From positions 1-40,369 of the IMG/VR virus record IMGVR_UViG_3300025154_000214: a stretch of DNA of 40,369 bases; one strand, 5' to 3'. Origin of the DNA: a virus. A program made the translations under genes and the position numbers. Positions 30,517 to 37,339 of the stretch are shown here, in pieces; positions within the stretch are counted from its first letter, which is position 1; each line of letters starts with the position of its first letter. The notes under the pieces were generated by a model that was not told where the DNA came from, made no database searches, and was given only the letters and a program-made list of their open reading frames with translations.

Positions 30517-30632
30517 CTCCTTCCTCCACGTGGTGGGGGAAGGTCGGGATGGGGGTTGAGCTTCCTCCCTTTCCCTATATCTTATGGGGAAAGGGCCGGG
30601 GATAGGGGTCTGAAAAGGGCCGGGGATAGAGG
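30517..30632. repeat. Repeat A cluster
   Basis: Copies with CCACGTGGTGG and CTATATCTTATGG centres and a half-copy, filling the gap between the M15 peptidase gene and the 231-residue gene. Confidence 0.85.
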
Positions 30633-30634
30633 TC

Positions 30635-31330
30635 TCAAAACCCATGCTGCGCAAACTGCTGCTTGATCTTCTCAATATAGCCCTCATACATCCGCCGGTC
30701 CGCCGCGCTCAAACTCTCCTGCGTCAGTATCCCTTCGTAAATCACGATCTGCTGCTCGCAGCTGATTACCCATTCCGGCTTCACCTTATTCACCGGCAGA
30801 TCCATGTCCCCGAAGAATTCCTGCGCCTCGAGCCGCTCGCGCGACTTTTCTTCCTGCCATTTCGCTTCCCGGTGGTCGCATAATTTCATGTCCCACCGGC
30901 TGGCGCGCTGTCCCTTTTCCGCGGTGAGATAATACAGCAGGTTCCGCTTGTCCCGCGCCGTCGCGTTCAGATCCTCGATGGCGAACTTCAACGGCCAGCT
31001 ATGCAGAATCCCGCCCAGCACTCCCCGCCAATGGATAAGTTCCGACGGCTGAAAATCCGTAGGCCACGCGTCCCGGCCCGTCAACCTCGCAAACACTTCC
31101 TCTATCCGCCGGATCTGATTCGCATGGCTGTGCTGCATCAAATAATCTTCCCCGGCCACGAACTCTTTCAGCTTCGCCAGCGCCACCCGGATCTCACCGT
31201 TCACCAGCATCTCTACCACGTGCCACAGCGCCGGATCAGCAAGCGAGCGGGACGAAGGACGAGACTTGCGGCTGGCCTCATCCTTCATCCTTCCGCCTTC
31301 ATCCTTTCGGTCGGCCTCACCTTTCCGCAT
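30635..31330 (-). CDS. Hypothetical early protein
   Basis: Protein of up to 231 residues, helical and charged, with no recognised family. It is placed after Gam in the early operon. The N-terminus (RKDEGGRMKDEASRKSR) is repeat D, so the ancestral start is unclear: ATG 31330 overlaps the Gam stop by 14 bases, but the repeat itself offers further AAGG-ATG pairs. The folded part probably starts near ADPALWHVVEMLVNGEIRVA. Confidence 0.6.
   Translation of the reverse strand: MRKGEADRKDEGGRMKDEASRKSRPSSRSLADPALWHVVEMLVNGEIRVALAKLKEFVAGEDYLMQHSHANQIRRIEEVFARLTGRDAWPTDFQPSELIHWRGVLGGILHSWPLKFAIEDLNATARDKRNLLYYLTAEKGQRASRWDMKLCDHREAKWQEEKSRERLEAQEFFGDMDLPVNKVKPEWVISCEQQIVIYEGILTQESLSAADRRMYEGYIEKIKQQFAQHGF
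31276..31313. repeat. Repeat D at a gene start
   Basis: tcatccttcatccttccgcc then ttcatcc. On the minus strand it is AAGGATGAAGGCGGAAGGATG, with SD-like AAGG followed at about seven bases by ATG, inside the start of the 30635 gene. Confidence 0.85.
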
Positions 31331-31868
31331 TCGGCTTCCAACTGAACTGCTCCCGCGACGCCAGCTTCACGCCTAACCGCTCCAGCGTCTCTTCGTCGAG
31401 CTTCTTCAGCTCGCTGAGCCGCAGCTTCGGCTTGCGCTCGATGCACGCTTCGATCTTCTCGCGCAACTTCCCCGACCGCGTGGAAAGCTCCAGGGTGATC
31501 ACCGCGTCCAGCAGCGATTCTGTGTCCACTTCCTCGCCCTTCGTCGTCAACAGAATCGGCGGGCCGCTCTTCCAAGACACCGTCACCGGTCCCACGATCC
31601 CCGATTTCTTCTCCCCGCAAATCTGATCGCGATGCGCTTCGCAGAGGGCTTCCGCCTGCGGCTCGAATTCCTCCAGTACATCCTTGTGCGGTTTGGCCGC
31701 CGTCTCAAATGCCTGATCGGCCTCGGTCTTCCGCTGGTTCCGGATCTTCTCGAATTCCTCGATCTTGATCCGCGCCGTCGCCAGTCTTTCAAAGAGCTTA
31801 ATTAATTTGCTAAAACCACTCTGTCGGCCTGTCGGTTTGTCGGACTGTCCGCTTCTTCCCTTTGCCAC
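31317..31868 (-). CDS. gam: Host-nuclease inhibitor, Mu Gam-like
   Basis: DNA-end-binding protein of 183 residues related to bacterial Ku that shields phage DNA from exonucleases. Features: a long coiled coil (residues 22-85) starting ERLATARIKIEEFEKIRNQR, a central strand pair (VTVSWKSGPPILLTTKGEEV), and the C-terminal LERLGVKLASREQFSWKP typical of Phage_Mu_Gam. The N-terminal GRSGQSDKPTGRQSG is encoded by a repeat-E-like tract. GTG 31868 has AGGA six bases upstream. Confidence 0.78.
   Translation of the reverse strand: MAKGRSGQSDKPTGRQSGFSKLIKLFERLATARIKIEEFEKIRNQRKTEADQAFETAAKPHKDVLEEFEPQAEALCEAHRDQICGEKKSGIVGPVTVSWKSGPPILLTTKGEEVDTESLLDAVITLELSTRSGKLREKIEACIERKPKLRLSELKKLDEETLERLGVKLASREQFSWKPNAER
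31820..31856. repeat. Repeat E-like tract at the start of gam
   Basis: tgtcggcctgtcggtttgtc followed by ggactgtccg, units of about 8 bases, translated as the hydrophilic N-terminus of Gam. Confidence 0.7.
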
Positions 31869-31917
31869 CTCACTTCCTGTCTCCCAGCTCGCTTTTTGTT
31901 TCTCCCACGCTCACCCT

Positions 31918-32009
31918 TTCCCCACTCTGCTCCTTCCCCATTCTTCCTCCCTTTCCCCATTTCCTATGGGGAAAGGGTCGGGGATAGGGGTCTGCGGATA
32001 GGGGTCTTT
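31918..32009. repeat. Repeat A cluster
   Basis: Half-copies plus a full copy with CATTTCCTATGG centre, nearly identical to the cluster at 13234-13340, between the winged-helix gene and gam. Confidence 0.85.
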
Positions 32010-32303
32010 TCACGCCGCCGCACCCTCATGCGACGACCGTGTAAATCTTATCCGCAAGGCTCGCCCGCCCCCCCGCCGCCGCGGTTTATATTCTTCCAGA
32101 TACCCCGTCTCCACCAGCCGCCGCACGGCATCCGTCAGACTGCTCCTGCTCGCCCGCGCATGCACTTCCAGATCTTTCAGGCTGCTGATCTCCTGCTTCT
32201 GCACCAGCAAATAAACAAAACAGCACACCGGCCCCATCGTCAGCATCCGCGCCGGAATCAGCAGCATCGCGTCCGTCTCCCGTCGGGATTCTGTCATCGG
32301 CAT
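32010..32303 (-). CDS. Winged-helix DNA-binding protein
   Basis: Protein of 97 residues. Hydrophobic helix GPVCCFVYLLVQKQEISSLK is followed by a recognition-helix-like ARASRSSLTDAVRRLVETGY and a basic wing (LEEYKPRRRGGGRALRIRFT). This is the MarR/phage replisome-type winged helix. It follows the ATPase gene and could regulate middle transcription. ATG 32303 is created at the end of a repeat-E unit. Confidence 0.65.
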   Translation of the reverse strand: MPMTESRRETDAMLLIPARMLTMGPVCCFVYLLVQKQEISSLKDLEVHARASRSSLTDAVRRLVETGYLEEYKPRRRGGGRALRIRFTRSSHEGAAA

Positions 32304-32320
32304 GTCAGCGTTTCAGAGTG
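32303..32320. repeat. Repeat E unit joining two genes
   Basis: gtcagcgtttcagagtgt. On the minus strand it encodes the last residues and TGA stop of one gene (32305) and the ATG of the next (32303). Confidence 0.7.
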
Positions 32321-32574
32321 TTCTCTTTCCGCCAGTCCCCGATCGGATGCACCCGCTCCAGCCACTCCCCGATATTCAACCGGCCGCTGTTCCCCAGCAG
32401 CTTTAGTTCCGACAGCGGCACGTCCAGCCGCAAGTGAATCTCCACCATCCGCGTGTCCGGGTTGGCGACGATATACATCCGCCCGCCCGGCAGCATAATC
32501 GCTTTCCCGAACGGCGAGTCCACCACCGTCGCCTTCACCTCCTCCGCCCATTCTAATAATTGCTCAATCTGCAT
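32305..32574 (-). CDS. Small hypothetical early protein
   Basis: Protein of 89 residues, MQIEQLLEWAEEVKATVVDS then beta strands (GGRMYIVANPDTRMVEIHLR) and a C-terminal helix. No family recognised. It lies between the ATPase and the winged-helix gene; its stop is provided by a repeat-E unit. Confidence 0.6.
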   Translation of the reverse strand: MQIEQLLEWAEEVKATVVDSPFGKAIMLPGGRMYIVANPDTRMVEIHLRLDVPLSELKLLGNSGRLNIGEWLERVHPIGDWRKENTLKR

Positions 32575-32593
32575 TGCTTTCTTCTTCTGATCT

Positions 32594-32669
32594 CCCCCTT
32601 TGCCTATATCCTATGGGGAAAGGGGGCCAGGGGGTTAGGGGTCTGAAAAGGGCCGGGGTTAGGGGTCTT
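32594..32669. repeat. Repeat A, double copy
   Basis: Copy with CTATATCCTATGG centre and a half-copy between the ATPase gene and the 89-residue gene. Confidence 0.85.
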
Positions 32670-33937
32670 CACGCCACCTTCCGCACCCGCTTCAATTCCG
32701 TGTGCAGCTTCTTCACTTCCCGGTGAATCGCCGATAATTCCAGATCCGTCGGATCCGACGCGGTGATCAAAATCTGATGCACCCGCGAGGGCCGCAATTC
32801 CGTCGCTTCCGCCAGCCCGGCCCAGTCTAAATCATAGTTGAAATCCGCCAGCATCAGCAGGATCTTGTCCATCGTCACCTGCTGGGTCTTCGTCAACCGC
32901 GTGCGCGTCTCGTCAAACAACGCCGCCTGCCCGGCCGCAAACGGCAGGAGGAATTCCTTCACCGCTTCCTTCAAGCCCGCCACTCTCGGATCCTGCCCGG
33001 CCAGCAATCTCCGCAGCACGTACTTGTCCACCTTGATCTGCTTCTCGCCCTTGAGCCACGATAAGATTTCCGGTATCGTTTTCCCGGCCAGCAGCCGCAA
33101 CGATCCGAGACTGCTCATCTGCCCGCAGTGCTTCAACGCCAGTTCCTTCGAAACCGGCAATTCGCCGATCTCCACCGCCGCGCGTAATAATTCCGTCAGC
33201 ACGCGGTTTACGTCCTGCGGCCAGCGCACTGCGCCTGCGATCACGTTCAGCGCGTCCTTCGTCACCAGCTTGTTGATGTCCGCTCCGGCCCGCGCGCATT
33301 TAAAGGCCACATACTCCCGCACTTCCTCGCTCGACAAGCCGTGCATCCGCACGATTTCCGTCCGCAGCTTCACCTCGCGCGCTTCCAATAACTCCGCGTC
33401 TATCTGCGGATGCGCTAACACGATCACCGAGAGCAACCGCTCGTGCATCGCAAATCGGAGTTCCCGCAATCGTTTCAGATTCACTAAGAGCTGCCCCGGC
33501 AGCACGTGCCCGTCTTCCAATACCAGCACCACCTCGTGGCTCTTCGCATACTCGCCTAACAGCCGCTGCAACTGGTAATAGCGGCCATTCGCCGAACGCT
33601 TCACGTGCTCGCTGGAGCCCGAGGCTTTCAAGATCGCCTGGATCAAGGCTTCCACGATGTGCCCGATGCGCAGCTTTTCATAGGTCAAAGTAAAATCCCG
33701 CACCAGCAGCAGTTGCTTGCCTTGCCGGTGCGCTTCGTCGGCCAACAGATCATAGACCGTCGTCGTCTTGCCGCCGCCCGCCGGCGCGACGATCAAGAGC
33801 AGCTGCCGCTCGTTCACGCACTCGATCACGCTCTCCTGCACGTGCAACAGGTCGGAGGATTCAAACACGTCCTCCGCGCTGTTGATCGCCGTGTCGAAGG
33901 GATTGTATTTCAATCCCGCTTCTCTCTGCCAACTCAC
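32669..33937 (-). CDS. MuB-like AAA+ ATPase, transposition target selector
   Basis: Protein of 422 residues. An ExeA/MuB-type AAA+ domain has Walker A APAGGGKTT (residues 51-59) and Walker B around VVLVLEDGH, with a likely sensor segment LLSVIVLAHPQ. The N-terminus GLKYNPFDTAINSAEDVFES is typical of ExeA-like proteins. MuB binds target DNA and activates the transposase. GTG 33937 overlaps the transposase TGA and has AAGGAG seven bases upstream (leader AGGAGCTGGG); the ORF portion upstream of it is the transposase gene in another frame. The C-terminal third is longer than needed for the AAA core. Confidence 0.85.
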   Translation of the reverse strand: MSWQREAGLKYNPFDTAINSAEDVFESSDLLHVQESVIECVNERQLLLIVAPAGGGKTTTVYDLLADEAHRQGKQLLLVRDFTLTYEKLRIGHIVEALIQAILKASGSSEHVKRSANGRYYQLQRLLGEYAKSHEVVLVLEDGHVLPGQLLVNLKRLRELRFAMHERLLSVIVLAHPQIDAELLEAREVKLRTEIVRMHGLSSEEVREYVAFKCARAGADINKLVTKDALNVIAGAVRWPQDVNRVLTELLRAAVEIGELPVSKELALKHCGQMSSLGSLRLLAGKTIPEILSWLKGEKQIKVDKYVLRRLLAGQDPRVAGLKEAVKEFLLPFAAGQAALFDETRTRLTKTQQVTMDKILLMLADFNYDLDWAGLAEATELRPSRVHQILITASDPTDLELSAIHREVKKLHTELKRVRKVA

Positions 33938-35685
33938 CACCCAGCTCCTTGCTCTGCGGCGAGATCTTCGCCGCCGTAAATCTGTTCCCGCGCGCCCTCT
34001 ATCCACGCGGCTATCTCCTCCCGGTTTAACGTCCGGCCCAATAACTGATTCAGCTGTTCGCGTAGCGTCGGATATTTTTCGTTCAGCGCCAACAGCCCGA
34101 TGCCCAATTCCCGCGCCACCCACTTCTTCGCGTCAATCGGGTCCGCAAACCGCGCCGCTTCCGTAAACGGGCTCTCTTTCGATTCTTCCTTGTCCGCCGC
34201 GATGAACGGCACGACCTTCATCCTTCCGCCTTCATCCTTCATCCTTTCAGAATACGGATGCTGTGTGCGTCCCCACTCCCCGGCTTCGCGTGACTTCGCC
34301 GTGCGCTCGATCTCGGTCTCGCTCGCTCCCCGGAATTCCCCGAACTTATGCGCCCCCTGCCAGACCTCTGCTTCCACTCTCTGTCCCGTGATCTGCGATT
34401 CGATCACCACTGCTCCCCCCGCATTCCGATAGACAATTACCGTCTGGCTGCGGAACTCCAGCGGCACTTCGTAGATCACATTGTCCAGCGTCAGCAAACC
34501 ACTCCCATCCACCCGCCGCTTGAAGATCTTGTGGGCCGTCGCCAGGGCGTCATCCGCCGGAATCCGGGCCGGACTCCGGAACCCGGCCTGGTACACCGTC
34601 GCCCGCGATTCTGATGCGTAACGGTGCCCGTGCCTGGCCAACTCGATACAGCACTGGACGGCCATCCGGTTCACGTCCGACAATTTCCACTCGGGTTTTG
34701 AATCCGACAGAAACGCCGTTTCAAAATTCGATTTCACCGTGCGCCACTGCCGCTCGATCTTGCCCTTGGCGCGCGCATTATACGGCAGCGCCGTCTGTAA
34801 CTCGACGCCGACACCCATCTCTTGTGAGAGATAGGGAATGTTCTCGCTGTTCTTCGCGAAACTGCCGTTATCCACATAGAGAATATCCGGCAGTCCCCTT
34901 AGACAGAACTCCGGATCTAACCCCCTCCACATCTGGTCCAACAGCATCCGCAAACTCGCGCTGTCTTCTCCCGCCGCCACGAAATACTGAAAACCGAAGA
35001 CGCCGCTGTAATCGTCCACTAACCCGCCCATCCACAGCCGCCACCCGGCTTTCCTCTGGACTTTCGATAACCTCTCCCGCGGCGGCCGGCGCATCAATAA
35101 AAAATCGCCGTCGTCCAATTCCTGCACCACCTGCAAACTGGTCGCACCTGACACGTCGAACTGGTGCACCTGGTTCGAGTATTCCGCCTGGAAACGGTGA
35201 AACCCGCGCGGCACTTTCAACCTGAGCTTCTTCACCCACTGATTGTAATTCCGCACACTCAAAACCGGTCTGTCATTCTGAACACGATCATTCTGATGAT
35301 CGGCGTCCAGAACCTCTCGGGCTTCATCCTTCATCCTTCCGCCTTCATCCTTCAACCGAATCAGCCCGCACCTCGCCGCTTCCGTCAGCGCCGTCTCCGC
35401 ACTCGTCCATCGCCCGGCTTCGAAATCGCTCATCCGCGTCTGAATCGCGAACACCTGCTCGATCACCGGCTGCCAGTGATCGCTCTTTCGCATCTGTCCG
35501 GCATCGCTCCGCCGGGTTCCCCCGCGCGTGCGCGTAAACTTATAGTAGCTCCCCGGCCGCACGCCGAACTTCGCATACTCCGCAAACAGCCGGCGGCGGC
35601 CTCCTTTCAGATCCCGCGCCGGCAATTGCGCCAGCTTCGTCCGCAGCTCCGCATACAACAGCGTCAGATCATGTCGTTCAGACAT
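33934..35685 (-). CDS. MuA-like DDE transposase
   Basis: Integrase/replicative transposase of 583 residues. N-terminal helix-turn-helix region to about 105; catalytic core with candidate DDE residues Asp177 (QFDVSG), Asp272 (LYVDNGS) and Glu311 (AKGKIERQW), spacing 95 and 39; a beta-barrel region near 385-460; and a C-terminal helical tail that would contact MuB. Two repeat inserts are in frame: repeats D and C between HTH and core (residues 111-142, LKDEGGRMKDEAREVL onward) and repeat D near 479-491 (SERMKDEGGRMK). ATG 35685 follows CGGGATGACAA, the end of repeat B. It acts on the terminal sites at 14-58 and 40285-40329. Confidence 0.9.
   Translation of the reverse strand: MSERHDLTLLYAELRTKLAQLPARDLKGGRRRLFAEYAKFGVRPGSYYKFTRTRGGTRRSDAGQMRKSDHWQPVIEQVFAIQTRMSDFEAGRWTSAETALTEAARCGLIRLKDEGGRMKDEAREVLDADHQNDRVQNDRPVLSVRNYNQWVKKLRLKVPRGFHRFQAEYSNQVHQFDVSGATSLQVVQELDDGDFLLMRRPPRERLSKVQRKAGWRLWMGGLVDDYSGVFGFQYFVAAGEDSASLRMLLDQMWRGLDPEFCLRGLPDILYVDNGSFAKNSENIPYLSQEMGVGVELQTALPYNARAKGKIERQWRTVKSNFETAFLSDSKPEWKLSDVNRMAVQCCIELARHGHRYASESRATVYQAGFRSPARIPADDALATAHKIFKRRVDGSGLLTLDNVIYEVPLEFRSQTVIVYRNAGGAVVIESQITGQRVEAEVWQGAHKFGEFRGASETEIERTAKSREAGEWGRTQHPYSERMKDEGGRMKVVPFIAADKEESKESPFTEAARFADPIDAKKWVARELGIGLLALNEKYPTLREQLNQLLGRTLNREEIAAWIEGAREQIYGGEDLAAEQGAGW
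34217..34248. repeat. Repeat D inside the transposase gene (C-terminal)
   Basis: catccttccgccttcatcct tcatc, translated as RMKDEGGRMK in the linker before the MuB-contacting tail. Confidence 0.9.
35272..35360. repeat. Repeats C and D inside the transposase gene (N-terminal)
   Basis: Repeat C (gtccagaacctctcggg at its end) directly abuts repeat D (catccttccgccttcatcct). Together they encode about 30 in-frame residues between the DNA-binding and catalytic parts. Confidence 0.9.
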
Positions 35686-35813
35686 TTGTCATCCCGAAGC
35701 CTGTCTCTCTTTCATTTGTCATCCTGAAGCCATTCTTATGGCTGAAGGATCTCAGCTTCGTGGCTATGACCGGATATTCTGATGTCAGCATTTCAGCGTG
35801 TCCGCGTGTCAGT
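35686..35813. repeat. Repeat B (one and a half copies) and repeat E
   Basis: tttgtcatcccgaagcctgt and tttgtcatcctgaagccatt...ggctgaaggatctcag, then a repeat E tract (gtcagcatttcagcgtgtcc). They fill the leader of the transposase gene; the upstream gene stop lies in repeat E. Confidence 0.85.
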
Positions 35814-36147
35814 TGTTCCGCCCCTTCAGCATCATCTCCGGTGTCAATTTGCTCCGGCACAGTCCGATCAAATGACCCCGGCAGGCGGTCAGCTCCGCGT
35901 CGAGCCGCGCGCGGCCCCGTGTAAGGATCACAATTCTGTGAATTAAGCGACTCACCGTGTCGCCTTCCGCCCGCCGCAGATCACTGTCATCAAGTTCTCC
36001 TTCCTCCACGTGGTGGGGGAAGGCGGGATGGGGGTCAATACTCAGCCCGAGACTCTCCCAGTATTGCGACTTCCCGCACTCCTGCAAATCGTCATAGATG
36101 CGCGCCAGCCGGAGCGCCCGTTCCCGATAGTCACTCATGCGCGTCAT
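35809..36147 (-). CDS. Small early protein, paralogue of the 36428 gene
   Basis: Protein of 112 residues, helical and charged. Its first 40 residues (DYRERALRLARIYDDLQECG then SQYWESLGLS) align with those of the gene at 36428, including Tyr, Arg-Ala, Leu, Tyr, Lys and Trp positions, so the two appear to be duplicates. A repeat-A copy is in frame at about residues 38-50 (DPHPAFPHHVEEGE). ATG 36147 has GGGAG five bases upstream. Function unknown. Confidence 0.6.
   Translation of the reverse strand: MTRMSDYRERALRLARIYDDLQECGKSQYWESLGLSIDPHPAFPHHVEEGELDDSDLRRAEGDTVSRLIHRIVILTRGRARLDAELTACRGHLIGLCRSKLTPEMMLKGRNN
35999..36038. repeat. Repeat A inside the 35809 gene
   Basis: Copy with CCACGTGGTGG centre, read in frame as DPHPAFPHHVEEGE. 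Confidence 0.9.
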
Positions 36148-36149
36148 GT

Positions 36150-36431
36150 TCACTCCCTTCCCCTATAACTTATGGGGGAAGGGCCGGGGATAGGGGTCGG
36201 GAAGGCTGGGATGGGGTCGGGGAAAGGCCCGGGGATAGGGGTCTGCATCCGGCAGATATGACATCTGCAAAACCGGTTCTCGCCCCGGATGTTATTCCCG
36301 GTCTGCGCCACGACGTGCCCGCAGGTCAGCCGCACCTTTCTCCGGTACACCCGGCCGGTGCCCTTGTGCGACCAGTCCGACAGCACCTCGGTCACGATCT
36401 GCAACCGCCCGTGCTTGTGCCCGTAGCTCAC
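36150..36431 (-). CDS. Small zinc-finger-like protein
   Basis: Protein of 93 residues from GTG 36431, which overlaps the upstream TGA as GTGA. RKVRLTCGHVVAQTG followed by RFCRCHICRM gives a C-G-H plus C-x-C-x2-C pattern able to bind zinc. The remaining 30 residues (starting TPIPGPFPDPIPAFPTPIPG) are read-through of two repeat-A copies; without them the protein would end near residue 65. The longer ORF opening at 36653 overlaps the 36428 gene and is not used. Confidence 0.6.
   Translation of the reverse strand: MSYGHKHGRLQIVTEVLSDWSHKGTGRVYRRKVRLTCGHVVAQTGNNIRGENRFCRCHICRMQTPIPGPFPDPIPAFPTPIPGPSPISYRGRE
36154..36244. repeat. Repeat A, triple
   Basis: Full copy with ATAACTTATGG centre and two half-copies, translated as the C-terminus of the zinc-finger-like protein. 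Confidence 0.85.
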
Positions 36432-36706
36432 AACTGAATTCCCAACATCCCGCCCGCCTTCGTATGCCGCAGTTGCTCCGCCGAACTCATCTGAGAGAAT
36501 TCTTTCCGCAGATCCCGCAGCACCGCTTTTAATTCCGTTTCCGTTTCTTCGACTCTGCGCGCAATCGCCGCCGGCACGTCCACGTCCGGCGGTAACATAC
36601 TCAGACAGCTCATCCCGCTCCAGAATTCCGCCTTGTGCCATTCTTCTAAACATCCGTACGCCATTGACAGTTCACACGCCCGCCGCTGATACTCTTCCGT
36701 CTTCAT
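36428..36706 (-). CDS. Small early protein, paralogue of the 35809 gene
   Basis: Protein of 92 residues, MKTEEYQRRACELSMAYGCL then EEWHKAEFWSGMSCLSM and a long charged helix. Similar to the 35809 protein over its first 40 residues. ATG 36706 has AGGAG seven bases upstream in the AGGAGCTGGG leader shared with three other genes. Function unknown; probably an early regulatory or host-takeover protein. Confidence 0.6.
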   Translation of the reverse strand: MKTEEYQRRACELSMAYGCLEEWHKAEFWSGMSCLSMLPPDVDVPAAIARRVEETETELKAVLRDLRKEFSQMSSAEQLRHTKAGGMLGIQL

Positions 36707-36732
36707 GTCCCAGCTCCTGTAAAAAAACAACT

Positions 36733-36883
36733 GTCATTCTGGACACCGCGTCTTCGCGGGAGTCCAGAACCTCTCGGGCTCTGACTTGGATTTTGGCTTT
36801 CCCCCTTCCCCTATCTGCTCCTTCCCCCTCTGCTCTTTCTCCCTTCCCCTATAACTTATGGGGGAAGGGCCGGGGTTAGGGGT
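36733..36883. repeat. Repeat C followed by repeat A cluster
   Basis: Repeat C (36733-36780, with cgcgtcttcgcggg hairpin) and then two half and one full repeat-A copies. Apart from a trailing repeat-C fragment (gtccagaacctc near 36890) the 199-base gap holds nothing else. Confidence 0.85.
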
Positions 36884-36905
36884 CAGGAGTCCAGAACCTC
36901 GGCAT

Positions 36906-37103
36906 TCATTCCCACTTCTGCTTAGTATGGCCAGTCAGCAACAAATCCCACGGCCATACCAACAGCTTTCGCAACCGCCAGGTTCCACCCGGATAATCAT
37001 GCTGCCTCCGGATGAGAGTCCATTCCAAATGATAGCCGTCCCGCAAATAGCCCGGTCTCTCGTCCGACGGCGCCAACTCCGCTCTTATCTCTTCCCGCGT
37101 CAT
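36906..37103 (-). CDS. Small basic protein of 65 residues
   Basis: MTREEIRAELAPSDERPGYL, then a Trp/Arg-rich region (LRKLLVWPWDLLLTGHTKQK). No family recognised. ATG 37103 touches a repeat-B copy whose end CAGGATGACAAG provides an AGGA seven bases upstream. Lies just downstream of the tRNA gene in the early transcript. Confidence 0.5.
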   Translation of the reverse strand: MTREEIRAELAPSDERPGYLRDGYHLEWTLIRRQHDYPGGTWRLRKLLVWPWDLLLTGHTKQKWE

Positions 37104-37172
37104 CTTGTCATCCTGAAGCTCGTCTTCGAGCTGAAGGATCTCAGCCCCATTTCGCGCTTAGAATGTGTTTTC
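37103..37172. repeat. Repeat B between tRNA and the 36906 gene
   Basis: Complete copy (gtcatcctgaagctcgtctt, gagctgaaggatctcag, gcttagaatgtgtttt) about 40 bases after the tRNA 3' end. Confidence 0.85.
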
Positions 37173-37209
37173 CGTCTGACTTGGATTTCCCTACTTGCTT
37201 CCTTCTTCG

Positions 37210-37281
37210 TAGCGGGAGGAGGACTCGAACCTCCGACCTCGGGGTTATGGGCCCCGCGAGCTGCCGCTGCTCTACCCCGCA
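37210..37281 (-). tRNA. tRNA-Met(CAU), initiator type
   Basis: A 72-base cloverleaf: acceptor pairs 2-7 with 66-71, a U1-U72 mismatch, A11-U24 in the D stem, anticodon stem CGGGG/CCCCG with three consecutive G-C pairs (29-31 with 39-41), anticodon CAU (37247-37249), perfect 5-bp T stem with UUCGAGU loop, and discriminator A73. The unpaired 1-72, A11-U24 and GGG/CCC features are the bacterial initiator marks. Position 33 is C, not the nearly universal U. CCA is not encoded. It lies in the early operon between small phage genes. Whether it is functional or a captured, decaying host gene cannot be told. Confidence 0.9.
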
Positions 37282-37339
37282 TAACCAGATCTCCTGACCG
37301 TCCCCGGTGCCGAAGATCACCCGGGAGCCACCCGGACTC

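Noticed and set aside
32669-34123. Long form (484 residues) of the ATPase
   Set aside because: The upstream 62 codons lie over the transposase gene in another frame and are Arg/Gly-rich shadow; GTG 33937 has a good SD and couples to the transposase stop.
36150-36653. Long form (167 residues) of the zinc-finger-like gene
   Set aside because: Its first 74 codons overlap the 36428 gene in another frame and look like shadow sequence; the coupled GTG at 36431 is a better start.
37210-37281. tRNA as an attachment site for site-specific integration
   Set aside because: The phage has a DDE transposase and terminal inverted repeats, no tyrosine or serine integrase, and the tRNA is internal.
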